A stretch of DNA of 64,000 bases from Solidesulfovibrio fructosivorans JJ] (GCF_000179555.1 NZ_AECZ01000004.1:124001-188000); one strand, 5' to 3'. Positions 45,183-55,304 are shown, counted from the first letter of the stretch. Numbers and translations are program-made. Notes: generated by a model from the sequence alone, not told the origin.

Positions 45183-46696
45183 GCTTCGAACTCCGCCAGG
45201 ACCCTAACCGCCGCGTCCACGGCTTCGGCGAATTCCCGGTCCGAAACGGGGCGGCCGTCGTAGAGCACCGCGTCCAGCCGGCGCAGGGCGGCCACGGCCG
45301 CCGGCGGGCATTCCCCGCCCTGCCCCGCCGCCCGGTCCAACCGGTCCCGCAGGGCCTCGGCCAGGGAGGACGGGGAACCGGCAAAAACCGCCCGCCGCGA
45401 ACGCGGGCGGCGCGGCAGAAACGTCAAGGCATAGACCAGGGGCGGCAGTAGGGCCAACACCAGTCGCCAGGGCCAAGAGAGCGCGCCCCGCCCTTGCGCG
45501 CCGTCCGCGACATGGCGCAAGGGCGGGGCCAGGGAGGGATCGGCCGGGACCGACGCGGCGGCCGGAAGGCGATAGGTCCGCGCCGGGGCCTCGATCACCG
45601 CGTAACGCCCGTCAACCGGGTCGAACACGGCCAGCCGGGCCGGGCCGAAAACATATTCGCCCGGCTTGGCGGCGCTGACGGCGTAGCGAAAGGTCCGCTG
45701 GCCGACGTAACCCGACCGGCCGGCGTCGCCGCCGCCTTCGGCATCCAAAAAACGCACCGTGGCCCCGGCCGGAGCGACGACGGGGGGCGGCGGAGCATCG
45801 GCCAGATTGCCCCGGCCCGCAAGCGTGAGCGTATAGACCGCGTCGCGGCCGGGCGCGCCGGCATCGAGCCGGGAGGAAAGCGTCATGCGCCCGAGGAGCC
45901 CGGCAAAGGGCGCGTCCCCGGCGTAGGCCGGCAAGGAGCGCACGGTCACGGGCACGGCCGGTCCCTTGACGGTGACGTCCACGGCCGCCCCGCCCTTGCC
46001 CGGCACGCCCCGGCAGACGACCGTGGCCGGCGGGATGGTCGCCTGCCCGGGCGTCGCGGCCGTGAGCAGATAATCCGCCTCGGTCACAGCATAACGCCGC
46101 CCGGCGAATTCGATCTCGCCGTCGCGCTGCCCGGGCAAGGGGAGCACCTCCATATCCGGGAAACGCGGCGGGGTAAGGTGTATGCCCGAGGCCGCCACGG
46201 CCCGGTAGAGGCGCAGGGTGTAGACGAAGAACTCGCCGGCATACGGCTCGGCCTTGGAAAGCGACGCGTCGAGAAAGACGTCGCGCCCGGCCAGCGCCTT
46301 GGGCGGGGTCGGGCGCGGCCGCACGAGCCCCTCCAGGGGAGCGGTGCGGAAGGTCCGGCCGCCGGTTTCCACGGTCAGCGCCGGCACGGCCAGTCTTCCG
46401 GTCCGCACCGGAATCAGCTCGAAACGGTAGGCCGTGACCGGTTCGCCGGCTCCCGGACCCAGCAGGCCGTGCACCCGGCCGCGCGGCACCACCGTCCAGT
46501 CGGCAAGCCGCGGCACGGTGATGACCGCCGTGGCCTCGCCCGGGATGTACACGCGAAGCATCAGGCTCTGGCCCAGGGAGATGTCCCGGGGATCGAGTTC
46601 GGCCGTGGGCGTGGCCACAGGACCGGGCGGCCCGGCAAAGGCCACGCTCCCGGCCAAAAGCAACGCGGCGATAATAAACGAGAAAAGACGCATCAC
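45179..46696 (-). CDS. batD: BatD-like membrane-anchored protein
   Basis: 505 residues. A signal peptide is followed by repeated immunoglobulin-like beta domains (ELDPRDISLGQSLMLRVYIPG; DVFLDASLSKAEPYAGEFFVYTLRLYR; SRLDAGAPGRDAVYTLTLAGRG). A single C-terminal membrane helix (about 420-440) precedes an arginine-rich cytoplasmic tail. This is the BatD pattern. It overlaps its neighbours on both sides by four bases. Confidence 0.82.
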   Translation of the reverse strand: MMRLFSFIIAALLLAGSVAFAGPPGPVATPTAELDPRDISLGQSLMLRVYIPGEATAVITVPRLADWTVVPRGRVHGLLGPGAGEPVTAYRFELIPVRTGRLAVPALTVETGGRTFRTAPLEGLVRPRPTPPKALAGRDVFLDASLSKAEPYAGEFFVYTLRLYRAVAASGIHLTPPRFPDMEVLPLPGQRDGEIEFAGRRYAVTEADYLLTAATPGQATIPPATVVCRGVPGKGGAAVDVTVKGPAVPVTVRSLPAYAGDAPFAGLLGRMTLSSRLDAGAPGRDAVYTLTLAGRGNLADAPPPPVVAPAGATVRFLDAEGGGDAGRSGYVGQRTFRYAVSAAKPGEYVFGPARLAVFDPVDGRYAVIEAPARTYRLPAAASVPADPSLAPPLRHVADGAQGRGALSWPWRLVLALLPPLVYALTFLPRRPRSRRAVFAGSPSSLAEALRDRLDRAAGQGGECPPAAVAALRRLDAVLYDGRPVSDREFAEAVDAAVRVLAEFEA

Positions 46697-48456
46697 CAGT
46701 CCTTGGCCACGCTCGGGCGGCCGTAGAGCGGCGGCGTTGGCAGCCCGGTCAGGTCGGGCACGCGGTCAAGGACCGGGTCCCCGAGTTTGCCGGCCGAGCG
46801 GGCCCGCTTTTCACCGGCCTTTTGGCCGGACGCGCCGGAAACCGGCGCATTCGCCGGCCCTTCCTTTTCGGCTGACGGCGGCGCATCGGCAGACGCGGCC
46901 GGCCCATCCGGGCCTTCCCGCTTGCCGCTGCCGTCGTCTTGCCCCACAGGAGCCGGGGCCTTTCCCGGGGCATCGGCCTTTCCTTCGCCGCCAGCGGCCG
47001 CATCCTGCGTCCGGCCGGGCTTGGAGCCGGGTTCTCCCGCGTCCTGACCGCCCTTGCGGCAGGGATCGGCTCCGCTGCGCAGCCACTCCAGGTTGGCTTT
47101 GGCTTCGGCGTCGGACGGGTCCACGGCCAGGGACGCGGCGTAAAGCCTGCCCGCGCCCTCGGCATCGCCCTGACGGCAGGCGGCGTTGCCCTGGTTGTAA
47201 AGCGCCCTGGCCTGAAGCGCCGGGGAGCCCGCAGACGCCGCCCGGGCGAACATCCGGCCGGCCTCGTCAAAGCGGCCCAGGCGGTAATAGGCCGTGCCGA
47301 TGTCGTAGAGGATCTCCGGGCTGTCCGGCCGCCAGACCCGGGCGGCCAGGAATGCTTCCAAGGCCGTGGCCGCGTCGTCGGCCGCAAAGGCCGCGATGCC
47401 GCGCGAAACATCCTTGGCGGCCGGATCGCCGGCCCGGGCCGGGAGAGCCGTCGCGCCCAGAACAGCCACGGCCAGAACGGCGGCGCCGCCGCCTTTGCCG
47501 AGGGGGACCAAAAGCAGGTCGAGGACAAGCAGCGCCAGCCCGGCCGCGTAGCACAGCGCGGACCGATCCGCCGGGGCGTCCACGGTCGCGGCCGCATGCC
47601 CCTTGGCAGCGGCCTGGGCGGCCAAGGCGGCGACGATCCCGCTGGCGGGCGAAGGCGCATCCGGGGCCAGCCGGAAAAACCGCCCACCCGTATCCTGAGC
47701 CAGCCCGGCCAAGCCGGCCGCGTCCACCCCGACCAGCACCGGCCGGCCCTCCCCGTCACGCAACACGCCGCCGCCCGCTTCGGGAGGCAGCGGCACGGCA
47801 ACCGGTGTGGCCCCGCCCACGGCCACGGTGAAAACGGGCGGATCGTCCGGCCGCGAGCCGGTCGCATCGCGCACCGGCACGGTGTCCTCGCCGTCGGAGA
47901 GGACCAGGATCGCACCGGAGCGCGCCCCGGTCAAAGCCAGCCGGCAGGCCTCCAGGGCGGCGGTCACGGAAGTGCCGCCGAGCGGGGCCTCGGCCGGGGA
48001 CAAGGCATCGAGAAAAAGGGCCAGGGCCGGCCGGTCGGCCGTGACCGGACAGGCCAGCCAGGCCCGGCCGGAAAACCCGACCACCCCGGCGGCCACATGG
48101 GGCAGCCCGGCCAATACCGCGCGCACGAGCCCCTTGGCCGCGGACAAACGATCCGGGGCCATGTCGCGGGCCAGCATGCTGCGCGAACAGTCCACCGCGA
48201 CCAAAAGCCGCAGCGCCGGGGGCGGCGCGACAACGGCGGCGACATGCCCCGCCCTTGGCCCGGCCGCGCCAAGGGCCAGCAGGGCCAGCCCGGCCAGAAA
48301 GAGGATGGCCTTGACCCGGCGAAGCCGGCCATGCCCGGACACGGACGGGAAAAAGGCGGCCAGACCGCGACGTCTGGCCCCGGCCAGCCACAGGAAAGAC
48401 GCGCATACCGGCACGGCGACCAAAAGCGCCAGGAATTCCGGTCTGGCAAACGTCAT
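46693..48456 (-). CDS. BatB-BatC fusion: VWA domain plus TPR tail
   Basis: 587 residues. Helices near 8-25 and 45-65 lead to a von Willebrand A domain with the MIDAS sequence LVAVDCSRSMLARDM (DxSxS, aspartate near 90). A third helix near 310-330 follows. The C-terminal third is TPR repeats (DIGTAYYRLGRFDEAGRMFARAA; GNAACRQGDAEGAGRLYAASLAVDPSD) and an acidic, proline-rich tail. BatB and BatC are usually separate genes; here they are joined. Confidence 0.85.
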   Translation of the reverse strand: MTFARPEFLALLVAVPVCASFLWLAGARRRGLAAFFPSVSGHGRLRRVKAILFLAGLALLALGAAGPRAGHVAAVVAPPPALRLLVAVDCSRSMLARDMAPDRLSAAKGLVRAVLAGLPHVAAGVVGFSGRAWLACPVTADRPALALFLDALSPAEAPLGGTSVTAALEACRLALTGARSGAILVLSDGEDTVPVRDATGSRPDDPPVFTVAVGGATPVAVPLPPEAGGGVLRDGEGRPVLVGVDAAGLAGLAQDTGGRFFRLAPDAPSPASGIVAALAAQAAAKGHAAATVDAPADRSALCYAAGLALLVLDLLLVPLGKGGGAAVLAVAVLGATALPARAGDPAAKDVSRGIAAFAADDAATALEAFLAARVWRPDSPEILYDIGTAYYRLGRFDEAGRMFARAASAGSPALQARALYNQGNAACRQGDAEGAGRLYAASLAVDPSDAEAKANLEWLRSGADPCRKGGQDAGEPGSKPGRTQDAAAGGEGKADAPGKAPAPVGQDDGSGKREGPDGPAASADAPPSAEKEGPANAPVSGASGQKAGEKRARSAGKLGDPVLDRVPDLTGLPTPPLYGRPSVAKDW

Positions 48457-49442
48457 GGCAGCCTCAAAAAGCGCGTCGCGGACAGGCCGTGGGAAAGGGT
48501 GAGCAGGCAGATGGCCAGGGCCGCCGCCAGGGGGGCAAAAGGCGTCTTTTCCACCGTGGGCACGGGCTTCATGTCGCTGGCCGTCCGCTTGGACACGGCG
48601 GCGACCGCCTGGGCCAGGGCGGGTGCGTCCTCGGCCCGGAAAAACGCCCCGCCCGAGAGCGCGGCCAGCTCGGTCAAGGCGGCGGTGTCCACGGCGGCGT
48701 TTTCGCGCACGATCTCCTGGCCGAGCAGCGGATGGTTGACCAGAAACGGGGCCGGGCCGTCGCCGCCGACCCCGACGGTGAAGACCGCAATGCCGCGCGC
48801 GGCGGCGGCCTTGGCGGCCTCGACCGGACGCACCTCTCCGGCGTTGGACAGGCCGTCGCCGAAGACCACCACCAGCCTGGCCAGCCCCGGCGCGCGATCA
48901 AGCTGCTTGACGGCCAGGCCCACGGCATCGCCCATGGCCGTGCGCCGGCCGGCCGCGCCGACGGACAGCCGGGAAAGGGCCTGGGTCAGCGCGGCGCGGT
49001 CGTCGGTCGGCGGCAGCACGACGTAGGCCCGCGAGCCGAAGGCGACCAGGCCGATGCGGTCCCCGGGCCGGTCGGCGGCAAAGCGCGCCGCCGCCTGGGC
49101 CACGGCCTCGAGCCGGCTGACCGTGCGGTCGGGAAGCGGCATGTCGAGGGCGGCCATGGATTCCGAAAGATCGACCGCCAGCATGATGTCCACCCCGCGC
49201 CCCCGGTAGACCGACGTCTCGGTCACAAGGCGCGGTCCGGCCAGGGCCAGGATCACGCACCAAAGGGCCAGCAGGCGGCAGGCCATGGGCAGCATGGCCG
49301 CAAGCGGCGGCTTGCCGGTAGCCAGGGCCGGACCGACGTCGGCCACTTCGAGCGCGCCCCGGCGCGACACCAGACGGGGGACAAGGGCCAAGGGGACCAG
49401 GGCGGCAAGCGCCAACACCTCGGGCCGGGCCAGGGTCAGCAT
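48453..49442 (-). CDS. batA: BatA-type VWA protein
   Basis: 329 residues. Two N-terminal helices frame the start of a VWA domain with the MIDAS motif LAVDLSESMAALDM and FGDGLSNAG further on; a C-terminal helix anchors the domain in the inner membrane. It overlaps DUF4381 by seven bases and the batB-C gene by four. VWA domains here are expected to bind divalent metal and partner proteins driven by MoxR. Confidence 0.88.
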   Translation of the reverse strand: MLTLARPEVLALAALVPLALVPRLVSRRGALEVADVGPALATGKPPLAAMLPMACRLLALWCVILALAGPRLVTETSVYRGRGVDIMLAVDLSESMAALDMPLPDRTVSRLEAVAQAAARFAADRPGDRIGLVAFGSRAYVVLPPTDDRAALTQALSRLSVGAAGRRTAMGDAVGLAVKQLDRAPGLARLVVVFGDGLSNAGEVRPVEAAKAAAARGIAVFTVGVGGDGPAPFLVNHPLLGQEIVRENAAVDTAALTELAALSGGAFFRAEDAPALAQAVAAVSKRTASDMKPVPTVEKTPFAPLAAALAICLLTLSHGLSATRFLRLP

Positions 49443-49903
49443 GCCAACCCCCTCGCGGCCAGCCGGGCCACGGCCTGGGTGTCGCCAAGCCGGTCCGCCC
49501 CGGCGACTTCCCGGCCGGCGTAGCGCGCCCCGTCGGCCCGGGCGAAAAGCCCGGCCAGGGCCTCGCGCTCGGCCCCGGGCAAGGCGTCCAGCCGGGGAAG
49601 TATCTCGGCCGTGGTCATGGCCGTGGCGGGCAAGGCGAAACGGGCGGCCAAAGCCTCACGGGCCAGAGCCGCCAGCCGGTAGTAATAGTCCCGATCGTCC
49701 AGGTCCGGCGCGTCGGCGGTCAACGCGGCAAGCCCGGCGCGGACCCGGGCCAGGGCGCGGCGACCCGGCGCGCAGCGTTCCCGCCGCCAGCGCCACACGG
49801 CCAGCCCCCCCACGGCCAAAAGAGCGAGGGCCAAGGCCAATCCCAGGCCGGACAGGCCGGCCGGAAGCCCCACCGGGCCCTTGATGTCGCGGATGTCGTC
49901 CAT
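49436..49903 (-). CDS. DUF4381 protein
   Basis: 155 residues. An N-terminal transmembrane helix (GLALALALLAVGGLAVWRW) is followed by a soluble helical region with DDRDYYYRLAALAREALAARF, the family's conserved DYY. It lies at its usual place between DUF58 and batA genes. Confidence 0.82.
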   Translation of the reverse strand: MDDIRDIKGPVGLPAGLSGLGLALALALLAVGGLAVWRWRRERCAPGRRALARVRAGLAALTADAPDLDDRDYYYRLAALAREALAARFALPATAMTTAEILPRLDALPGAEREALAGLFARADGARYAGREVAGADRLGDTQAVARLAARGLAC

Positions 49904-49917
49904 GGCGGTCCGCTCTC

Positions 49918-50805
49918 TTACCCCAGAAAGGCTCCGGGGCGCGCCCGGCGGCGAAAATAGGCGTCAAGGGCCGGCCCGGGCGCGTCCCCCACGGCAAGCT
50001 CGAGCACGCCGACGCCGGCGGCGGCCAGGCCGGCGCGCAGGGCGGCGTCGCGCTCCCGCACGGCGCGCGCATACCGCTCCCTGGCCCTGGCGTTGCCGCA
50101 GTCGACAACCGCGTGCCGGCCGGTTTCCGCCTCGGCCAGACGGAGTAAGCCGTAAGGCGGCAACACGGCCGATCGCCCGCCGCGCAAAAGCCCGAGCGTG
50201 ACCTCGTGCCGGGCGGCGAAGGGGCCGAGAGCCGGAGCGAAATCGGCCCCGAACGCGTCGGTGAAAACGAACAGCACGCAGCGGCGGCGCATGACGGCGG
50301 CCAAAAGATCGAGGGCCGGCCGGGGATCGGTGCCGACGCCGGCGGGCGCGGCCCCGGCCAGGGCGGCGGCCACGGCATGGGGCTGTCCCCGCCCTTTGCC
50401 CGGCGGCACGAAGGTCTCCACCCGGTCGGAAAAGACGATCAACCCCACCCGGTCGCGGCTGTCGGCGGCGCTGACGGCCAGGGTGACAGCGGCCAGGGCG
50501 GCGCTGAAAAAGGGGGATGGAGCGTCCGAGGATGCGCGCATGGAGGGGCTCGCGTCCACGGCCAGCATGACCGTGCGGGCGCGTTCCTCCCGGTAACGCT
50601 TCACAAAGGGGCGGCCCAGGCGCGCCGTGACCTTCCAGTCGATGGACGAGGCGTCATCGCCCGGAGCGTATTCCCGGAACTCCTCGAATTCCAGGCCCGC
50701 GCCGCGAAAGGCCGAGCGATAGCCGCCGGTTGCGGCCTCGGTTGCGGGAGCGTGGCCGCGAAGGCGGACGCGACGGGCGGCGGCCAGCAGTTGCCAAGCC
50801 TGCAT
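49918..50805 (-). CDS. DUF58 protein
   Basis: 295 residues. The DUF58 motif YRSAFRGAGLEFEEFREYAPGDD is followed by SSIDWKVTARLGRPFVKRYREE and a VWA-like core (LAVDASPSMRAS). The start at 50805 fits the domain start; the longer open frame is rich in arginine and unlike the family. It is the first gene of the operon. Confidence 0.9.
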   Translation of the reverse strand: MQAWQLLAAARRVRLRGHAPATEAATGGYRSAFRGAGLEFEEFREYAPGDDASSIDWKVTARLGRPFVKRYREERARTVMLAVDASPSMRASSDAPSPFFSAALAAVTLAVSAADSRDRVGLIVFSDRVETFVPPGKGRGQPHAVAAALAGAAPAGVGTDPRPALDLLAAVMRRRCVLFVFTDAFGADFAPALGPFAARHEVTLGLLRGGRSAVLPPYGLLRLAEAETGRHAVVDCGNARARERYARAVRERDAALRAGLAAAGVGVLELAVGDAPGPALDAYFRRRARPGAFLG

Positions 50806-50887
50806 GGATGCTTTCGAGCCTCCGATCCGAATGGACGTTGCGACCGCGTCCAGGGTAGCAGCACCGCGCCCGGGGGGCAATCGGCCC

Positions 50888-51970
50888 TTACTCCCGCTCC
50901 AGGGTGCGCAGGCGGCCCACGATCTCGGCCGTTTCGGCGGCGCAGGCCAGCATGGCGTGCATGAAGCTGAAAAAGTGCATGACTTCGCTTAAGCCATAGG
51001 CCGCCGGAGCCCGCTCCCGGCGCATGGCCGACAGTTTCTCCCGCGCTCCGGCCACGGCCGTTTCCAGCGCGGCCAGATCGGGCAGGGCCTCGGCCTTGCG
51101 CAGGTGCGCGCCCAGGGCGGAGAGCACCGCGCCCACGGACTGGCGCAGCCCGGCCAGTTCCCCGGTGAGCTGGCTGTGCAGCCCCTCGCCGTGCCATTCG
51201 CAGGCGATATGGTCCATGGCCAGAAGATGCTCGAAGAGCCGTTCCGCGCGGAAAAGCAGCAGGATGTGCGCGGCCGCCGCCTCGCCGCCCCGGCCCTCCA
51301 GATTGGCCTCGCGTCGCAGGTCCCGGCAACGGGCGATGGTACGCACGATGCGATCCTTGAGCACAAAGGCCTGCCGGTCGCTGTAGGCGTCCTGCACCCG
51401 GCCGTCCAGCATCAGGCTGAAAAACGCGGCCTCGTCCTGGAAAATCTTGGCCAGCCCAAAGGACACCGCCTTGCCGGCCCGGGAAGGAAAAAACGACATG
51501 GAAACGGCCAGGGCCGTGATGATGCCTACCGCGATCTCGAAAAACCGGTCCAACCCGAGGGTCAGGGCGGACAAATTACCATGACCGGCCAAAAGCACGA
51601 TGACCGCCGTGATGCCGCCCACCCGGGAGCTTTCGCGCAAAAACGGCACGGCCGTGCACACCATCACGGTGGCGAAGACGGCCAAGCCCAGCGCCGGCCA
51701 GGTCACGCCGCCGAAATGCACGGCCACGATGCCCATGGCCGCGCCCACCCCGGTGCCGAGCAAACGGGCCCAGGCGGCCCGGATCGAGCCGCCGATGTTG
51801 GCCTGCATGACAATGACGGCCGTGATGACCGCCCAATACCCCTGGGGGAGGTTCAGAGCCGTGACCACGAGCTGGGTCACCACGGCCGCCACGGCGGTGC
51901 GGCCGGCATGGCGTATGCCGAGGCGTTTGACGAGGCGCTTTACGGACGGGGATAAAATCGAAGCGGACAT
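50888..51970 (-). CDS. FUSC/aromatic-acid exporter-type membrane protein
   Basis: 360 residues. Five to six helices in the first 170 residues contain the FUSC pattern (YWAVITAVIVMQANIGGSIRAAWARLLGTGVGAAMG). A long cytoplasmic helical region follows. The family exports aromatic acids or fusaric acid. The ATG at 51970 has GGAGGAG upstream. It lies downstream of nothing on its strand except the divergent kinase gene. Confidence 0.84.
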   Translation of the reverse strand: MSASILSPSVKRLVKRLGIRHAGRTAVAAVVTQLVVTALNLPQGYWAVITAVIVMQANIGGSIRAAWARLLGTGVGAAMGIVAVHFGGVTWPALGLAVFATVMVCTAVPFLRESSRVGGITAVIVLLAGHGNLSALTLGLDRFFEIAVGIITALAVSMSFFPSRAGKAVSFGLAKIFQDEAAFFSLMLDGRVQDAYSDRQAFVLKDRIVRTIARCRDLRREANLEGRGGEAAAAHILLLFRAERLFEHLLAMDHIACEWHGEGLHSQLTGELAGLRQSVGAVLSALGAHLRKAEALPDLAALETAVAGAREKLSAMRRERAPAAYGLSEVMHFFSFMHAMLACAAETAEIVGRLRTLERE

Positions 51971-52237
51971 GAAACTCCTCCATGAGGCGAAGGAAAAGCG
52001 CCCTACCCTCCTCGGCCCATTTTGGGAAGCCCCCGGGAGACGGGGGCCCCGGGCACGTTGTGCCGCGCAAAGGGATATGCTACCCCGTTTCATGCAGTCT
52101 TGCCTATCCGGTCGCGCATATTTCGTGGCCGCCGGGGAGCCGATTGCCGTGAGTGCAGTACCTCATTTCGGACAAAGGCCGGGAAGCGGCCGGCCGGGGC
52201 CCCTCCCGTCAGACGCGCCCCGTCCCGGAGTACGGTC

Positions 52238-53860
52238 ATGACCGGCGGCCGTCTCTTTGTCGCCGGGAGCCCGCAGCCCGATCCCCGGGCTCTCTCAAAC
52301 GGGCTTTGCGCCGCGCATCGCCGCGCGGACGCGCTCTCCTGCGACGACGTCCTGTCCCTTCCCCCGGAAAGCCTGCCCGACGTGGCCGTGATCGCCCTTA
52401 CGGCGGCGCAGGCGTCCGACTTTCCCGCCGGGCTTCTGGCCCGCCTTACCGGGCTGGCGGCGCATGTGGTCTTTCTGGCCCCGGCCGGGATCTGTCCGCC
52501 CGAAGGCCTCGGCCTGCGCCAACTGCCGGGACTCGACGCCCGGGGCATCGGCGCGGTGCTCGACATCCTGAGCGAGCGCGACCGGGAAGCCCTGTCGGCA
52601 AGCGAACACACGGCCTGGCATACCGCGTTTCTCCGCGCCTTTCCGGGCATCATCCTGGCCTGCGACACGACCCGCCGCGTGGTCTTCGCCAACGCGTCCA
52701 TGGCCCACCGGGCCGGGCGCGATCCCGAGGGCATGCCCTGCCACGTGGCCCTGCACGGCCGGGAGGAGCCCTGCCCCTGGTGCCCGCGCAAGGAAGTCGC
52801 CAAGGGACAGGCCGTGAGCATGGAAATCCAAAGCCCGCTCGACGGCCGGTTTTTCGCCGCCACCAGCGCGCCGCTCAATCTGCCGGACAGCCCGCCCCTG
52901 ACGTTGACGCTGATAAACGACGTCACGGACCGCAACATGGCGCTTGCCCGCCTCAAATCGCTCAACCGCGACCTGGAGCGCCGGGTGACCGAACGCACCG
53001 ACACCCTGGCCCGGCAAGCCGAGGAACTCGCCGACGCCAACAACCGTCTGCGCGAACTCGACGCCCTCAAATCCGGCTTTCTGGCCACCGTCACCCACGA
53101 CCTGCGCACGCCCCTGACCTCGGTCCTCGGCTTCGCCAAGCTGACGCGCCGGGACTTCATCAAAGATTTCATGCCGTTTTCCGAAGTCAGCGACAAGCTG
53201 CGGCGCAAAGGGAACCGCATCGCCGACAACCTGGGCATCATCGAGACCGAAGGCGCGCGGCTGACCCGGCTCGTCAACGATTTCCTCGACCTGTCCAAGA
53301 TCGAATCCGGGCGGCTCAACTGGAACGACCAGGACACCGACCCGGCCGACGTGATCCGCGCCGCCGTGGCCGCCGTGGGCGGCGAATACGAACAAAACGA
53401 ACGGCTGGCCCTGGTGGTGGATATTCCGGGAGCCCTGCCCCGGCTGTGCCTGGACCCGGACCGGCTCATGCAGGTGCTGGTCAACCTGCTCACCAACGCC
53501 GCCCGCTATACCGGCGAAGGCGAGGTGACACTCTCGGCCGGACGCTTGCCGAACGGCCGGATGGAATTTCGCGTGGCCGACACCGGACCGGGCATTCCAG
53601 CCCAGGAGCGGGAACGGATTTTCGACAAATTCTACCAGACCCGCCAGGGCGACACCACCGCCACGACCAAGAAAGGCACGGGGCTCGGGCTCGCCATCTG
53701 CAAGCAGATCGTCGAACGCTACGGCGGCGTCATCCGGGCCGAAGACCGCCTGCCCCACGGCACGGTCTTCGTGGTGGAACTGCCGACGGGCCGGCCGGAC
53801 CAGGGCGGCGGCCTCACCGCCGACGAGGAACCCGCCCGCCCGGGCCTGCAGCCGTCCTGA
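52238..53860 (+). CDS. PAS-domain histidine kinase
   Basis: 540 residues, no clear membrane helix. Residues 1-120 resemble a receiver-like fold lacking an obvious phospho-acceptor. A PAS domain (about 125-225) contains a cysteine cluster CPWCPRK. A coiled coil leads to the phosphoacceptor H287 (TVTHDLRTPLTSV) and the HATPase domain (NLLTNAARYTGEG; DTGPGIPAQE; GTGLGLAICKQ). ATG 52238 has GGAG upstream. The cysteines could bind metal or heme; partner regulator is not adjacent. Confidence 0.87.
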   Translation: MTGGRLFVAGSPQPDPRALSNGLCAAHRRADALSCDDVLSLPPESLPDVAVIALTAAQASDFPAGLLARLTGLAAHVVFLAPAGICPPEGLGLRQLPGLDARGIGAVLDILSERDREALSASEHTAWHTAFLRAFPGIILACDTTRRVVFANASMAHRAGRDPEGMPCHVALHGREEPCPWCPRKEVAKGQAVSMEIQSPLDGRFFAATSAPLNLPDSPPLTLTLINDVTDRNMALARLKSLNRDLERRVTERTDTLARQAEELADANNRLRELDALKSGFLATVTHDLRTPLTSVLGFAKLTRRDFIKDFMPFSEVSDKLRRKGNRIADNLGIIETEGARLTRLVNDFLDLSKIESGRLNWNDQDTDPADVIRAAVAAVGGEYEQNERLALVVDIPGALPRLCLDPDRLMQVLVNLLTNAARYTGEGEVTLSAGRLPNGRMEFRVADTGPGIPAQERERIFDKFYQTRQGDTTATTKKGTGLGLAICKQIVERYGGVIRAEDRLPHGTVFVVELPTGRPDQGGGLTADEEPARPGLQPS

Positions 53861-53865
53861 CGGCC

Positions 53866-53903
53866 CCGGTCCCGCCGCCTTGTTGTTGCGGCGGCGGGAC
53901 CGG
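53866..53903. terminator. convergent terminator, 13-14 bp stem
   Basis: Arms CCGGTCCCGCCGC (53866-53878) and its exact complement (53891-53903) surround a T-rich loop. It lies between the kinase gene and the minus-strand lipoprotein gene and serves both. Confidence 0.8.
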
Positions 53904-53923
53904 CCACGCCGTCCCCATGCGCA

Positions 53924-54625
53924 TCAGATATCGTTTAAGTCGATGACCTTGGGCGCGGCCTTGGCCTTGCCCGGCTCCTTGGCGGAACCGGCCGACGTCC
54001 CTGACGCGGGAGAAAGGTCGGAAGGGGCCGGCGCGGCGGACCTGGACGCGGCCGGCGCGGCCGCCGGAGCGGAAGCTTTGCGCGCGCCGCAGACCAGCCG
54101 GACCGACTGCAGACGCGATTTGGCCGGGGCAAAGGACGCCTCGCGGGAAAGCGCCTCCCTGTAGGCCGCCAGAGCCGCCTCGCACTGGCCGGATAAGAGC
54201 TCGGCGTCGCCAAGGGCCAAGGCGGCGCGCGGGTCCTTGCCCCCGGCCTTGGCCGCGGCTTTGAGCATGTCCCTGGCCCGGGCGATGTCGCCGTCGGACA
54301 AGGCGGCCATGCCGAGTCCCTCCAAAGCGGCGGCGTCGCCCGGCGCGGCCGAGGCCGCGGCCTCATAAGCGGCCACAGCCTTGCGTCGGCCGTCGCGCAG
54401 GCAGGCGTCGCCGGCACGGCTGAGCCCGACCGCCCCGGCGGTCGCCCCGGCCTGGGACAGGTCACGACAGGCGGCGGCGTAATCCTTGCGATCATAGGCC
54501 GCGTTGCCGGAAGCGACCAGATCCTTGGCCGGCTCCGACGAAGACATTTTCAAGGCGCCGCAGCCGGAAAGCCCTCCGGCCAGGCAGCCAAGCAGCACGG
54601 GCGCGACAAGGGTGCGAAATTTCAT
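53924..54625 (-). CDS. TPR-containing lipoprotein
   Basis: 233 residues. A lipobox LSGC at residues 19-22 follows a short signal peptide. TPR-like repeats cover about residues 35-165 (GNAAYDRKDYAAACRDLSQAG; AALALGDAELLSGQCEAALAAYREAL). An alanine/serine/proline-rich tail ends in KVIDLNDI. It is anchored in a membrane and probably binds a partner. It is divergent from the LysM gene. Confidence 0.8.
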   Translation of the reverse strand: MKFRTLVAPVLLGCLAGGLSGCGALKMSSSEPAKDLVASGNAAYDRKDYAAACRDLSQAGATAGAVGLSRAGDACLRDGRRKAVAAYEAAASAAPGDAAALEGLGMAALSDGDIARARDMLKAAAKAGGKDPRAALALGDAELLSGQCEAALAAYREALSREASFAPAKSRLQSVRLVCGARKASAPAAAPAASRSAAPAPSDLSPASGTSAGSAKEPGKAKAAPKVIDLNDI

Positions 54626-54749
54626 GGCGTCACCTCCTGATCACTATGGAAAGGCACGCCAGGGCTATCCCAAAGCGCGGCCGGATTGTCAAATTCCGAC
54701 CGGCCTGCTAGGTCTGGCGCAAAGTGCCACCGCAACCCGGAGGAAGCCC

Positions 54750-55265
54750 ATGATCCGGCGCGCGCTGCTTTCCCTCGGCTGCGTCCTTCTGGCCTGCGCG
54801 GGCGTCCGGGCCGAGGACATCAGCCATATTGCCCGGCCGGGCGACAACCCCGCCCGCATCGCCAAGACCTACCACGTGCCCCTTGCCGCCGTCCTGGCCC
54901 ACAACAAGGGACTTGATCCCTGCCGCATCAAGGTCGGCGACATCATCCTCGTGCCCCGGCCCTCCGAGGCCGCCCCGCAAGCGGCCGAGCGGGCAAAGCC
55001 GGACCCGTCCGCCCTGCCCGACGAAGAGCCCATCGGCCTGCGCTACGTGGTCGTGCCCGGAGACTACCCCGCCGCCATCGCCGAACGCTTCGGCATCCCC
55101 CTGGACGACCTGTCCCGGGCCAACCCGGGACTGGACCCGAAAAATCTGGCCGTGGGCCGGGTGCTGTCCATTCCCGAGGCCTCGGCCTGCCCGCCGCCGG
55201 TGCCGCTCGAGCGCGACGGCGCGCCGGCAAAACAAGCCGCGCCCCTGGTCATGGACTTCCAATAA
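54750..55265 (+). CDS. secreted protein with two LysM repeats
   Basis: 171 residues. A signal peptide (MIRRALLSLGCVLLACAGVRA) precedes two LysM modules: HIARPGDNPARIAKTYHVPL...DIILVPRP and YVVVPGDYPAAIAERFGIPL...VLSIPE. LysM binds peptidoglycan, so this is a periplasmic wall-binding protein. No catalytic domain is present. GGAGGA lies upstream of ATG 54750. Confidence 0.86.
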   Translation: MIRRALLSLGCVLLACAGVRAEDISHIARPGDNPARIAKTYHVPLAAVLAHNKGLDPCRIKVGDIILVPRPSEAAPQAAERAKPDPSALPDEEPIGLRYVVVPGDYPAAIAERFGIPLDDLSRANPGLDPKNLAVGRVLSIPEASACPPPVPLERDGAPAKQAAPLVMDFQ

Positions 55266-55304
55266 CGACCCGGGACGCGGCAACCGAGGGTGGATGGGGG
55301 CAAA